A stretch of 64,000 bases of DNA from Sandaracinaceae bacterium (GTDB lineage: Bacteria > Myxococcota_A > Polyangia > Polyangiales > Sandaracinaceae). Where the stretch lies: positions 143,537-207,536 of the forward strand of contig JAHBWG010000002.1 of the NCBI GenBank assembly GCA_019637095.1. The letters run 5' to 3'. Each line of letters begins with the position of its first letter. Position 1 is the first letter of the stretch. A program made the position numbers and the translations under genes. Positions 51,825 through 61,081 of the stretch are shown here, piece by piece. The notes under the pieces are model-generated. The model did not search any database. It was not told the DNA's origin and saw nothing but the letters and a program-made list of their open reading frames with translations.

Positions 51825-53249
51825 TCAGCGGCGCGGGTGAACCGGCGTGGGCGCGTTCGTGAGGCTCCGCGGGTCGCGGACCGCGCCGCGCTCGATCGCC
51901 TCTTGCAGCGCCGCCGCGGCGGTCGGCCGGATCTGCACGGGCGTTGGCAGCAGCGGCGGGTCGCTCGGGCGCAGCGCGACCTCGGCCGGCGGCGGCGCGG
52001 GCGCCTGGAACGTCACGCGGCCGAAGCGATCCGGCACGTGGAAGTCGCCCACGAGCGTCGGGCTCCAGCCGGCGGAGCGCAGCGCGCCGCCCTGGCGCTT
52101 GTCCATCACGTAGAAGTTCATCCGCCAGGTCTGGCCCCCGCTCGGCGCCTGCACGCCCTGGCCGAGCTGTGCCCACGGGATGCGGATCTCGCCGCCCCAG
52201 CCGCGGTCGGCCGCGTCGTCGTTCGCCCGGCCGTCTACCGACACCGCCACGCGGACCTCGGGGCTCCAGTCGACGTGCCCGAAGGGCTGCGGTTGACGCC
52301 GGCTGTCGTAGCGCGTGTCGAAGAGCGCACCGGTCGGCGAGACCTGCAGCTCGTAGTAGCCGCGCCCCTGGCCCGAGGGGTCGAGCATGATCTCGAACGC
52401 GTCCTGCTCCCAGAGGTGCGCGTCGCGTCCGGTCAGGTCGTTCGCGACGAAGTCGTCCGCGATGCGCCACGCGACGTAGAGGGCCTCGTCGTCCCAGAGG
52501 ACGCGGGCGGTCGCCTCGAGCTCGGCGGGACCGCCGGTGAGCGTGTTGACGAAGGCGGAGGTCTCCTGGGCCTGTGCCCACGCGGGCTCGCTCGCGTTGC
52601 CGTCGATCGTGATCCCCTCGGCGCGCGCCGCGCGGATCGTCGGGGGCGGACGGACGACCGGCGGCTCGGGCGCGCCCTCTTCGGTCGGGGCGCGCGCCGC
52701 GCTCGGCCCGCCCGCGACGGGGAGCTCCAGCGCGCGCACGCGGTTCTCCGCGTCGTGCGGCCCTTGGCGCACGGCGAGCCGGTGCGGCCCGTTCCAGAGG
52801 CCGATGAAGAAGATCGCGCGGTCGTTGTTCCAGTCGGCGGGGAGGGCGATCTCCTGGACGTCGCGGATGTACTGCCCGGGCTGCCAGCGCCCCGGCTGGT
52901 AGATCTCGCGCACGACGCCTTGACGGTCCTGGTTGAAGCGGCTCTCTCCGGTCGAGTCCGCGACGTGCGTGAAGAGCTGCCAGCCGCCGTCGAGGTTCTG
53001 CGTGGCGTGCCAGTACCAGGTGATCGTGGTCGTCGCGCCGGGGCGCATCGACTCGGCGCTCACGTCGTACCCGAGCAGGCGCAGGCCGTTGTCGAACCGC
53101 ACGTCGAGCGTGTGCTGGGGCGTGGGCGCCTCCGTGCTCACGTGCTCGCGCAGCCGCTCGCGGTCCGCCGGCGAGAGCTCCGGCGCGCGCTCGACGCACC
53201 CGAGCGCCACGAGGAGGCTCGTCGAGAGGATGAGTGCGTTGCGTCCCAT
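51825..53249 (-). CDS. Lipoprotein with CBM9-like carbohydrate-binding domain
   Basis: A 474-residue lipoprotein: signal ALILSTSLLVALGC with Cys at about 18. The first half has a beta-sandwich (LGYDVSAESMRPGATTTITW) followed by a Pro-rich linker. The second half matches CBM9-like domains: ITIDGNASEPAWAQAQET, ATARVLWDDEALYVAWRIAD, FEIMLDPSGQGRGYYELQVS and WGGEIRIPWAQLG. Sugar binding is known for some CBM9 members; the ligand here is unknown. ATG 53249 has AGGAG 5 nt upstream and lies 8 nt after the ffh stop, so it is cotranscribed with ffh, an odd pairing. Confidence 0.8.
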   Translation of the reverse strand: MGRNALILSTSLLVALGCVERAPELSPADRERLREHVSTEAPTPQHTLDVRFDNGLRLLGYDVSAESMRPGATTTITWYWHATQNLDGGWQLFTHVADSTGESRFNQDRQGVVREIYQPGRWQPGQYIRDVQEIALPADWNNDRAIFFIGLWNGPHRLAVRQGPHDAENRVRALELPVAGGPSAARAPTEEGAPEPPVVRPPPTIRAARAEGITIDGNASEPAWAQAQETSAFVNTLTGGPAELEATARVLWDDEALYVAWRIADDFVANDLTGRDAHLWEQDAFEIMLDPSGQGRGYYELQVSPTGALFDTRYDSRRQPQPFGHVDWSPEVRVAVSVDGRANDDAADRGWGGEIRIPWAQLGQGVQAPSGGQTWRMNFYVMDKRQGGALRSAGWSPTLVGDFHVPDRFGRVTFQAPAPPPAEVALRPSDPPLLPTPVQIRPTAAAALQEAIERGAVRDPRSLTNAPTPVHPRR

Positions 53250-53257
53250 GTCGTCTC

Positions 53258-54850
53258 CTACTTTCGCGACTTCCGCCGCGCCTGCTTCTGCTGCTTGCGC
53301 TTGTCCTTGCGCTTGGCCTTCGAAACCGGCTTGCGACGACCCGCCGCCGCCGCGCCGCGCGCGCCGAAGAGCCCCGCCGGGCCCTCGGCGACCGCGGCCT
53401 CGAGCAGCTGATCGGCGAGGCCGGCCATCATCGGGTTGGCCTCGAGCCCACCGGTCTTGACCATGTCGTTGAGCCGGCGCGCCATCGCCGCCTGTTTCAT
53501 CCCGGGGATCTTGGAGAGCATCCCCGCCTGCTGGCCGATGTTCCCCATCATCTGCCGCATGAACATGAAGCGTTGGAGCAGATCGACCACGTCCTTGGGC
53601 GCGCGACCGCAGCCCTTCGCGACCCGCGTGACGCGCGAGGGCTCCTTGCCGAAGATCTCCGGGTCGCGGCGCTCGCGCTTGGTCATCGAGCTCACGATGG
53701 CCTCGGCGCGCTTGAGCTCGCCCTCGTCGACGTTGAACCCCTCTGGCACGCTGTCGGCGAAGAAGGGCAGCTTCTCGAAGAGCTGCTGCAGCGGGCCCAT
53801 CTGCTGGAGGGTGCGGATCTGCTCCAGGAAGTCGTGGAGGGTGAACCGCCCCTCGAGCATCCGCTTGGCGTCTTCCTCCGCCTTCTGCTCGTCGACGACC
53901 TCCTCGAAGTCCTTCATCAGGCCGACGATGTCGCCCATCCCGAGGATGCGGCTCGCCATGCCGTCGGGCCGGAACTCCTCGAGGCGATCGATTGTCTCGC
54001 CCGTGCCGACGAAGCGGACCGGGGCGCCGGTGACCTGCTTGATGCTCAGCGCGGCGCCGCCGCGCGCGTCGCCGTCGAGCTTGGTGAGCACGACGCCGGT
54101 CAGCGAGAGGCGCTCGTGGAACGTCGCCGCCGTCTTGACCGCGTCCTGGCCGATCATCGCGTCGACGACGAGGTAGACGTTGTCCGCCTTCGTGCGGCCC
54201 TTGATCTCGGCGAGCTCCTTCATCAGCGGCTCGTCGATCGCGAGGCGGCCGGCGGTGTCGTAGATGATCGTGTCGCACTTGAGCTTCTTCGCCTCGCCCA
54301 TCGCCTTGGCGCAGATGTCGACGGGCTGACCGCCGGGGATCGCGAAGACGGGGACGTCGATCTGCTCGCCGAGTGTCTGGAGCTGCTCGATCGCGCCGGG
54401 GCGCTGCACGTCGGCCGCGACGAGCAGCACCTTCCTGTCCTTCTTCTGGAAGAACCGCGCGAGCTTGGCCGCGGTGGTCGTCTTCCCGGAGCCCTGCAGG
54501 CCGACCATCATCACGCCGGTGACCTGAGGGCGAGCCTTGAGCTCGAAGGGCTCCCCCTCCGCGCTCATCATCGCCGTCAGCTCTTCCTGACAGATGCGGA
54601 TGAAGTGCTCGGCCGGGCCGACCTTCAGCTTCTTGCCGCCGGCCTTGACGTGCGTCTGCACGACCTCGCCGAGCGACTTCTCCTTCACCGTCGCGAGGAA
54701 GCGCTTGACCACGCCGAGCTCGACGTCGGCCTCGAGGAGCGAGAGCCGGACGTCCCGCAGGGCGGCCTCGATGTTCTCCTCGCTGAGCTCTGCGACCCCA
54801 GCGAGCCGGTTCTTCGCGGCGCGGAATCCCTTGGTCAGCGTCTCGAACAT
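53258..54850 (-). CDS. ffh: Signal recognition particle protein
   Basis: Ffh is the SRP GTPase that binds 4.5S RNA and targets signal sequences to the membrane. The 530 residues give an N domain (1-95), G domain with GLQGSGKTTT (117-126), DTAGR, TKLDGDARGG, and the Met-rich M domain (about 325-470: FMFMRQMMGNIGQQAGMLSK), then a very basic Lys/Arg tail (KAKRKDKRKQQKQARRKSRK). The tail and an Ala-rich piece make it about 75 residues longer than E. coli Ffh (453). ATG 54850 starts the canonical MFETLTKGF. No FtsY or 4.5S RNA gene is in the window. Confidence 0.97.
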   Translation of the reverse strand: MFETLTKGFRAAKNRLAGVAELSEENIEAALRDVRLSLLEADVELGVVKRFLATVKEKSLGEVVQTHVKAGGKKLKVGPAEHFIRICQEELTAMMSAEGEPFELKARPQVTGVMMVGLQGSGKTTTAAKLARFFQKKDRKVLLVAADVQRPGAIEQLQTLGEQIDVPVFAIPGGQPVDICAKAMGEAKKLKCDTIIYDTAGRLAIDEPLMKELAEIKGRTKADNVYLVVDAMIGQDAVKTAATFHERLSLTGVVLTKLDGDARGGAALSIKQVTGAPVRFVGTGETIDRLEEFRPDGMASRILGMGDIVGLMKDFEEVVDEQKAEEDAKRMLEGRFTLHDFLEQIRTLQQMGPLQQLFEKLPFFADSVPEGFNVDEGELKRAEAIVSSMTKRERRDPEIFGKEPSRVTRVAKGCGRAPKDVVDLLQRFMFMRQMMGNIGQQAGMLSKIPGMKQAAMARRLNDMVKTGGLEANPMMAGLADQLLEAAVAEGPAGLFGARGAAAAGRRKPVSKAKRKDKRKQQKQARRKSRK

Positions 54851-54889
54851 GCCACCCCTTCGCGGTCCTCTCGGCTTGCGGAGCAAGGC

Positions 54890-54917
54890 CCATTAGCACG
54901 GGCGAGCCCACTTTCAA
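54890..54917 (-). promoter_or_regulatory. Weak promoter candidate for ffh
   Basis: Minus strand TTGAAA (54917-54912), 16-base spacer, TAATGG (54895-54890), about 40 bases before the ffh ATG. The -10 box matches poorly. The divergent polA shares the same 108-base spacer. Confidence 0.3.
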
Positions 54918-54958
54918 TCGTCCGGAGAGCCGTGGCGAAGGGGCTATCCTCCGCCGCG

Positions 54959-57649
54959 ATGGCCACCTCGCTCCCCGCGCCGGGCGACCCGAACGTCCTC
55001 TACGTGGTCGATCTCTCGGGCTACGTGTTCCGTGCCTACCACGCGCTGCCGCCGATGAGCACGCGCTCGGGCGAGCCCACGCACGCCGTGTACGGCGTGA
55101 CGCAGATGCTGCTCTCGCTCGTCGCGACGCGCCGGCCGGCGCGGCTCGCGGTGGCGCTCGACGCGCCGGGCCCGAGCTTCCGGCGCGCGATCTTCGACGG
55201 CTACAAGGCGACCCGCCGCGCACACCCGCCCGATCTCGACCCACAGGTGGAGCGGCTCGAGGAGGTGGTCGAGGCGTACGGGATCCCGATCCTGAGCGCC
55301 CCGGGCTTCGAGGCCGACGACCTGATCGCGACGCTGGTCGAGCGCGCCCGCGAAGCCGGGCTCGAGGTCGTGGTCGTGAGCGCGGACAAGGACCTGCTCC
55401 AGCTCGTCGGGCCGGGCGTGACCATGTACGACTCGATGCGCGAGCGCGTCTACGGACCCGCCGAGGCCGAGGAGAAGATGGGCGTGCGGCCCTCGCAGAT
55501 CGCCGACTTCCTCGCGCTCACCGGCGACAGCTCCGACAACGTGCCCGGCGTCCCGTCGGTCGGCCCCAAGACCGCGGCGCGCCTGCTCGCGGAGCACGGC
55601 ACGCTCGACGCGCTCTACGCCCACCTCGACGCGGTCGCGCAGAAGGGCACGCGCGAGAAGCTCGCCGCGCACCGCGACGACGCGTACCTCTCGCGCGAGC
55701 TCGTGACGTTGCGGCGCGACGCGCCGGTGCGCCTGGACCTCGACGCCCTGCGCCACGGCGGCGCGGACGAGGAGCGCCTGCGGGCCCTCTTCACCGAGCT
55801 CGAGATGCACAAGCTCCTCGGTCAGCTCGCGCCTGCCCCGGTGCGCCCCGTGCGCTACGGGCGGCCGCTCGTCGATCCGGCCGGGCTCGCGGCCGCGCTC
55901 GCCGCGGCGCGCGCCGCAGGTTGCGTTGCGATCTACACGCTCGCGGAGCCGGGGCCTGCGCGCGATGCGCCGATCGCCGGCGTCGCGCTCTCGTGGGAGC
56001 CGGGGCAGGCCGTGTACGTCCCGCTCGGGCACCTCGGGCTCGGCGCGCCCTCGCAGCTCGCGCAGCGCGACGTCGTCGCGGCGCTCGCCGGTCTCTTCGC
56101 CGAGGCCGGGGTGGTCGTGTGCACGGCGGAGCTCGCGCGCGAGCTCGGCCTGTGGGCGCGCGCCGGCCTGGATCTCTCGCGGGTGCGCTTCGACGCGGCG
56201 CTCGCGAGCTACCTGCTCGATCCCGAGCGGCACGGGCACACGATCGAGGAGATCGCGCGGAGCGAGCTCCACCGCACCCTCGTGGCCTACGACGCGCTGG
56301 CCGAGGCGCCGCGGCGCGGCGCGCGCGCGCTCGTCGACGTCCCGGTCGAGCGCGCCCGCGACTACGCCTGCGCGCGCGCGGACGCGGCGCGCACGGCGCG
56401 CGAGCGGCTCGGGCCGCGCCTCGACGCGGGCGGCCTGCGCGCGCTCCTCGACGACGTGGAGATCCCGCTCGCCGGCGTGCTCTCGCGTATGGAGCGGGAA
56501 GGGATCGCGCTCGACACGGCGCACCTCGCGCGGCTGCGCGAGGACTACGCGGCGCGGATCGTGGGGCTGGAGGCGGAGGCGTTCGCGCTCGTCGGGCGCG
56601 CGTTCAAGATCGGCTCGCCGCGCGCGCTCGAGGAGATCCTCTTCGACGAGCTGGGCCTGCGGGTCGTGAAGCGCACGAAGACCGCGCGCAGCACCGACGC
56701 GGAGGTCCTCGAGGAGCTCGCCGACGAGCACGCGCTGCCCCAGCTGATCCTCGAGCACCGCGCGCTCTCGAAGCTCTCGTCGACCTACCTCGACGCGCTC
56801 CCGCGCGCGGTGCACCCGGACACCGGGCGCGTGCACACGACGTTTCACCAGGCGGTCACCGCGACGGGGCGCCTGAGCTCGAGCGACCCGAACCTCCAGA
56901 ACATCCCGATCCGCACCCCGGAGGGCCGCGCGATCCGCGACGCGTTCGTCGCCCGCGACGGCTGGCAGCTCCTGAGCGCGGACTACTCGCAGATCGAGCT
57001 GCGCGTGCTCGCCCACTTGAGCGGCGATCCCGAGCTGCGCGAGGCGTTCGCCGCGGACGAAGACGTGCACGCGCGAACCGCGCGCGCGATCTTCGAGACC
57101 CACGAGGTCACCGAGGCGATGCGCGGCGCCGCCAAGACGGTGAACTACGCGGTGATCTACGGGCAGACGCACTTCGCGCTCGCACGCAACCTCGGCGTCT
57201 CGCGCGAGGAGGCGCAGCGCTACATCGACGCGTTCTTCGCGCGCTACGCCGGCGTCGCGCGCTTCATGGACGCGACGGTCGAGGAGGCGCGCACGTCGGG
57301 CGGCGTGCGCACGTTGCTGGGCCGCTGGCGCGGCATCGGCGACATCCGCAGCCGCAACCGCGCGCTGCGCGCCGCGGCGGAGCGCGTCGCGCGCAACACG
57401 CCCATCCAGGGGAGCGCCGCGGATCTGCTGAAGGTCGCGATGATCCGGATCGACGCGGAGCTGCGCGGCCGCGGGCACGCGAGCAAGCTGCTGCTGACCG
57501 TGCACGACGAGCTCCTGCTCGAGATCGCGCCCGGCGAGCTCGACGCGGTGCGCGCCCTCGTGCGCGAGCGCATGGAGCACGCGATGGAGCTCGCGGTGCC
57601 CATCGCGGTGTCCATCGGCGTCGGGCGCACGTGGAGCGAGGCGCATTGA
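54959..57649 (+). CDS. polA: DNA polymerase I with inactive 3'-5' exonuclease domain
   Basis: An 896-residue Pol I for repair and Okazaki-fragment processing. The 5' nuclease domain (about 1-290) shows DLSGYVFRAYHA, FEADDLIATL and SADKDLLQL. Polymerase motifs A (LSADYSQIELRVLAHLSGD), B (KTVNYAVIYG) and C (TVHDELL) are intact. The middle domain lacks the proofreading acids: the D/E pair of DTET aligns with YTLA (VAIYTLAEPG), the DEDD tyrosine motif YAAED reads YACAR, and the central Asp is missing in TAELARELG. It therefore resembles Taq polymerase, which lacks proofreading for the same reason. ATG 54959 is divergent from ffh. Confidence 0.95.
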   Translation: MATSLPAPGDPNVLYVVDLSGYVFRAYHALPPMSTRSGEPTHAVYGVTQMLLSLVATRRPARLAVALDAPGPSFRRAIFDGYKATRRAHPPDLDPQVERLEEVVEAYGIPILSAPGFEADDLIATLVERAREAGLEVVVVSADKDLLQLVGPGVTMYDSMRERVYGPAEAEEKMGVRPSQIADFLALTGDSSDNVPGVPSVGPKTAARLLAEHGTLDALYAHLDAVAQKGTREKLAAHRDDAYLSRELVTLRRDAPVRLDLDALRHGGADEERLRALFTELEMHKLLGQLAPAPVRPVRYGRPLVDPAGLAAALAAARAAGCVAIYTLAEPGPARDAPIAGVALSWEPGQAVYVPLGHLGLGAPSQLAQRDVVAALAGLFAEAGVVVCTAELARELGLWARAGLDLSRVRFDAALASYLLDPERHGHTIEEIARSELHRTLVAYDALAEAPRRGARALVDVPVERARDYACARADAARTARERLGPRLDAGGLRALLDDVEIPLAGVLSRMEREGIALDTAHLARLREDYAARIVGLEAEAFALVGRAFKIGSPRALEEILFDELGLRVVKRTKTARSTDAEVLEELADEHALPQLILEHRALSKLSSTYLDALPRAVHPDTGRVHTTFHQAVTATGRLSSSDPNLQNIPIRTPEGRAIRDAFVARDGWQLLSADYSQIELRVLAHLSGDPELREAFAADEDVHARTARAIFETHEVTEAMRGAAKTVNYAVIYGQTHFALARNLGVSREEAQRYIDAFFARYAGVARFMDATVEEARTSGGVRTLLGRWRGIGDIRSRNRALRAAAERVARNTPIQGSAADLLKVAMIRIDAELRGRGHASKLLLTVHDELLLEIAPGELDAVRALVRERMEHAMELAVPIAVSIGVGRTWSEAH

Positions 57650-57677
57650 ATTGAAGACCGCGCGGCGCGCCGGCACC

Positions 57678-58478
57678 ATGGGCCCCATGCTCGTGGAGAC
57701 CCGGCTCGGGCGCCTGTTCGTCGAGGTGCGCGGTGAGGGCACGCCGCTCGTGCTCTGGCCGTCGCTCCTGACCGAGGCGTCGATGTGGCGGTTCCAGATC
57801 CCGGCGCTCCGTGCGCGGTCGCGCACGATCGCGATCGACCCACCGGGACACGGTCGGAGCGCGCCGGTGCGGCGGCCGTACACCCTCGAGGACTGCGTGG
57901 ACGCCGCGTGCGCGGTGCTCGACGCGGTCGGGGTCGAGGGGCCCGCCGACTGGGCGGGGCTCTCGTGGGGCGGGATGACCGGGATGCGGCTCGCGCTGCG
58001 CCACCCGGAGCGCGTGCGGCGGCTCGCGCTGCTCGACACGAGCGCGGCGCCCGAGGCGCGCGCGAACCTCCCCCGCTACCGCGCGATGGCGTTCGTCGCG
58101 CGCCACGTCGGGGCCGTGGGGTTGCTGCTCGATCGCATCGAGCCGATCATGTTCACGGCGGACACCGTCCGGCACCGGCGCGACTTGGTCGACCCGTTCC
58201 GCGAGCACCTCGCGCGCATGGATCCCGAGTCGATCGGGCACGCCGTCGACGCCGTGATCTTCGGCCGCGCCGACGTCACCGCGGCGCTCGCGGCCATCCA
58301 AGCGCCGACGCTGGTCCTGTGCGGCCGCGACGACGTGGCCACGCCGCTCGAGCGCTCGCGCGAGCTCGCCGGCGCCATCCCCGGCGCGCGGCTCGCCGTG
58401 ATCGAGCGCGCGGGCCACCTCAGCGCGCTCGAGCAGCCGGACGCGGTGACCGCCGAGCTGCTCGCGCACTTCGCGTGA
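57678..58478 (+). CDS. Alpha/beta hydrolase
   Basis: About 266 residues with the full alpha/beta-hydrolase pattern: IDPPGHGRSAPVRRPYTLED, nucleophile elbow GLSWGGM (Ser about 94), the acid in CGRDDVATPLERSRE and the catalytic His in AGHLSALEQPDAV. Similar to 3-oxoadipate enol-lactonase-like and esterase-like enzymes; the substrate is not determined. ATG 57678 is chosen over TTG 57651, which would add nine residues (KTARRAGT); ATG 57687 is also possible. It begins only 28 bases after polA. Confidence 0.85.
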   Translation: MGPMLVETRLGRLFVEVRGEGTPLVLWPSLLTEASMWRFQIPALRARSRTIAIDPPGHGRSAPVRRPYTLEDCVDAACAVLDAVGVEGPADWAGLSWGGMTGMRLALRHPERVRRLALLDTSAAPEARANLPRYRAMAFVARHVGAVGLLLDRIEPIMFTADTVRHRRDLVDPFREHLARMDPESIGHAVDAVIFGRADVTAALAAIQAPTLVLCGRDDVATPLERSRELAGAIPGARLAVIERAGHLSALEQPDAVTAELLAHFA

Positions 58479-58528
58479 AGCTCGGGGGCCGCGTGGGAAT
58501 GACTCCTCCGCCTCGGCGGCGGCGCCCG

Positions 58529-59725
58529 TTACCCTCGCAGCGGCGCGAGCACCCAGCGCATCAGCCGGATCGGCAGCGGGCCGTCGTCCGGGCGCAGGCG
58601 GCTCCCCCAGCCGAGCCGGAGCGGGACCCCGCGCCACTCGACGGAACGGCTGAACGCCGCGTAGGGCCAGATCCCGAGCATCAGGACGTCGCGCAGGGGT
58701 GTCAAGAAGCGGTGCTTGGTCGAGAGCGGCACGCCGCGCGTGCGCTCGACGAGGAAGGCGTCCCCGAGCGACTTCACGACCGTGATCGCCGCGAGCACCA
58801 GCCCGAAGCGCCAGTCGAGCCCGCTCGTGAGGAACGCGAGGAGCGCGAGGCCGGTCGGGTTCGCGAACAGGTCCGCCACGAAGCCGGGGACGTGGACGAC
58901 CGCGCGCATCTTCAGCCAGCGCGCGTGGCGGCTCACGAAGTGCTCGACGGGTCCGTCGATGTTCACGTTCTCCGCGGTCGTCGTCGAGAGCAGGACCTTC
59001 TTGCCCGCCTTCTGGAACATGCGGCCGAGCACGTAGTCCTCCGCGAGCAAGTCGCGCACCGCCTCGAGGCCGCCGACCTCGGCGAGGTCCTTCTTGTAGA
59101 AGAGCATCGACTTGCCGATCACGCAGACGATGCCGAAGCTCAGCGCGAAGCAGGTCCCGGGCGCGGTGAACGCGCTGAGCTGGAGGTTGTCGAGCAACGC
59201 GCCCGTCGAGCGCTCGCCCACGCCGGCGACCATGGAGCTGAGCAGCTGGGCGTCCTCGTGCACCAGCTCCGCCACGACGCGGCGCAGGTAGTCCGGACGG
59301 GCGCGCACGTTCGCATCGGACTGCAGGCACAGCTCGTAGCGCGCCACCCGCAGCGCCCCCGCGAGGTTCGCCACCTTCGGGTTCAGCCCGAACGCGGGAT
59401 CGCTGAACGCGAACCGTACGGGGATGCCGGTGTGCTCGCGGGCGAGCCGGCGTGCGACGGCGAGCGCCGGGTCCGCCGGATCGGTCGCGGCGAAGACGAT
59501 CTCCAACGGCGCCGGGTAGTCCTGTTCGAAGAAGGAGCGGAGGTTGTCCTCGAGCCCCTCCTCGAGCCCCTTGAGCGGCTTGAGGAGCGAGACCGGGAGG
59601 TACGCCTCGTCCGGCAGCTCGAACGGCGCGCGCCGCGTGTGGCGCAGCGTCGCCAGGATCCCCAGCCCGAAGAGGATCAGGGCCGTCGCGGAGCAACCGA
59701 GCAGGATGTAGGGGACCCAGTCCAT
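58529..59725 (-). CDS. GT21 ceramide glucosyltransferase-like / HpnI-like glycosyltransferase
   Basis: A 398-residue membrane glycosyltransferase. An N-terminal helix (about 6-26), the GT2/GT21 fold with SDPAFGLNPKVANLAGAL (first Asp), QSDANVR (DxD-like), LLAEDYVLG and the RHARW end motif ((Q/R)xxRW), then C-terminal membrane helices. This D1-D2-D3-(Q/R)xxRW pattern is shared by ceramide glucosyltransferases and the hopanoid enzyme HpnI. Either lipid is possible; no hopanoid cluster is present, and myxobacteria make sphingolipids, so ceramide is the more likely acceptor (inference). Confidence 0.85.
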   Translation of the reverse strand: MDWVPYILLGCSATALILFGLGILATLRHTRRAPFELPDEAYLPVSLLKPLKGLEEGLEDNLRSFFEQDYPAPLEIVFAATDPADPALAVARRLAREHTGIPVRFAFSDPAFGLNPKVANLAGALRVARYELCLQSDANVRARPDYLRRVVAELVHEDAQLLSSMVAGVGERSTGALLDNLQLSAFTAPGTCFALSFGIVCVIGKSMLFYKKDLAEVGGLEAVRDLLAEDYVLGRMFQKAGKKVLLSTTTAENVNIDGPVEHFVSRHARWLKMRAVVHVPGFVADLFANPTGLALLAFLTSGLDWRFGLVLAAITVVKSLGDAFLVERTRGVPLSTKHRFLTPLRDVLMLGIWPYAAFSRSVEWRGVPLRLGWGSRLRPDDGPLPIRLMRWVLAPLRG

Positions 59726-59903
59726 CGCGCCTCACCTTCCGACCCGGCCGCCGGGCACGCGTCGCCTCGACGGTGCGCGCGGCGCGCGACGGCTGGGGAT
59801 CGGGGGCGCGCCGACTATGTCACCGATTTCGTCGAGGGGCCAAACCGACCGCCCGCGCGTGTCGGGGCGTGACGTCCCGGTGCCGCCGACACCTCGCCCT
59901 CGC

Positions 59904-60473
59904 TCAGAAGCAGCCGCGGGAGCAGGCCTGGAGCTCGACGGTGCACGCGGTCTGGCACGGCTGGCGATCGTCGGGGCACCGCTCGAGGCACTCCCGCCAC
60001 GCGCCCTCGCACGCGCGGGCCGCGCAGGACGGGTTCGACGTGCGCGGCAGCGGGCGCGCGTAGCGGCGCTCCCGCCGGCGCGGGCGATCGAGCGCCTCCT
60101 CGTCCGCCGTCGCCGGCTCCGCCGTGGTCACCTCGAGCTCCTCGCTCGCGGCGGTCACCGGGGCGGCGGCGCGCGGCCCCATGGCGACCTCGGGCAAGCC
60201 GGGCAGGCGCGGGACCGACTCCCCCTGCTCGATCGCGGAGCGGCGCTCGCGCGCGTAGCTCGCGCGCTCCGGCGGCTGACCGCCGGCGTAGTGTTCCAAC
60301 CACGCCGTCCAGCAGGCATGCTTCTGCGCGAGCGGGATCCGCGGATCGAAGTCCGCGGCGTAGCACCGCTCGAAGTACACCCGGCTGTCCTGCACGCGCC
60401 GGAGGCTGGGCCCGCAGCCCACGGCGATCGTCACCGCCACGCCGACCCCACACCATCCCACGACCCGCCGCAT
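59904..60473 (-). CDS. Small lipoprotein with Cys-rich C-terminus
   Basis: A 189-residue protein. The signal VVGWCGVGVAVTIAVGC ends in a lipobox (Cys about 20). A helical stretch with RVYFERCYAADFDPRIP and HACWTAWLEHYAGGQPPERA is followed by a Glu/Ala/Thr linker and a cysteine-rich end with eight Cys (CAARACEGAWRECLERC ... CQTACTVELQACSRGC). The Cx3Cx(6)C periodicity suggests a disulfide-stapled helical hairpin. Unrecognised. Its ATG overlaps the ATG of ogt on the opposite strand (CATG at 60471-60474). Confidence 0.65.
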   Translation of the reverse strand: MRRVVGWCGVGVAVTIAVGCGPSLRRVQDSRVYFERCYAADFDPRIPLAQKHACWTAWLEHYAGGQPPERASYARERRSAIEQGESVPRLPGLPEVAMGPRAAAPVTAASEELEVTTAEPATADEEALDRPRRRERRYARPLPRTSNPSCAARACEGAWRECLERCPDDRQPCQTACTVELQACSRGCF

Positions 60474-61056
60474 GCCCGATCAAGGTACCAAAGACGTCGC
60501 CGCTCGCCCACTGGGCCCCGCGGGGCAGTGCGTGATCGCGGCCGGCGCGCTCGGCCGCCTCTGGATCGCGTGGGCGCCCGACGGGGTCGTGCAGATCGAG
60601 CTGTCCGGGGAGCCCGCGCCCGAGGCGGTGTGGCGCCGCCGCCTCCCCGAGCTCGCCGCGCTCCCCGAGCGCGACGCGCCCGCTTCGGTCGCAGACCTCC
60701 TCGCGCGTTACTTCGCCGGCGAGCCCGTCGACCCGGCGACGCTGCCGGTGCGGCTGGCGGGCACCAAGTTCCAGGAGCGCGCGTGGCGAGCGCTGCGCGC
60801 GGTGCCCCGAGGCGCGGTGCGCACCTATGCCGGCCTCGCCGCGGACGTGGGCTCGCCGCGCGCGACGCGGGCGATCGGGACGGCGATGGGGGCGAACCCG
60901 CTGCCGATCATCGTGCCGTGCCACCGGTGCGTCGCGAGCGGCTCGATGCTCGGCGGCTACTCCGGCGGCCTCGACAAGAAGCGTTACTTGCTCGAGCTCG
61001 AGGGCGTCCGGGTCGAGGGCGACCGCGTGCTCTTGGGCCAGCTCGATCTGCTGTGA
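60472..61056 (+). CDS. ogt: Methylated-DNA-protein-cysteine methyltransferase
   Basis: A 194-residue suicide repair protein that removes alkyl groups from O6-methylguanine. The active-site PCHR (IIVPCHRCVA, Cys about 150) and flanking FQERAWRALRAVPRGAVRTY and LGGYSGGLDKKRYLL are diagnostic. The first 60 residues are poorly conserved; the ATG at 60472 overlaps the divergent lipoprotein start, and a GTG at 60532 (VIAAGALGRLW) could be an alternative start that would free the promoter. Confidence 0.94.
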   Translation: MPDQGTKDVAARPLGPAGQCVIAAGALGRLWIAWAPDGVVQIELSGEPAPEAVWRRRLPELAALPERDAPASVADLLARYFAGEPVDPATLPVRLAGTKFQERAWRALRAVPRGAVRTYAGLAADVGSPRATRAIGTAMGANPLPIIVPCHRCVASGSMLGGYSGGLDKKRYLLELEGVRVEGDRVLLGQLDLL

Positions 61057-61081
61057 TCGCGCTCGCGCGCGGCGATGACGG

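Noticed and set aside
53234..54958. Extension of the polA frame upstream over ffh
   Set aside because: It is the antisense of ffh; Pol I similarity starts at the ATG at 54959.
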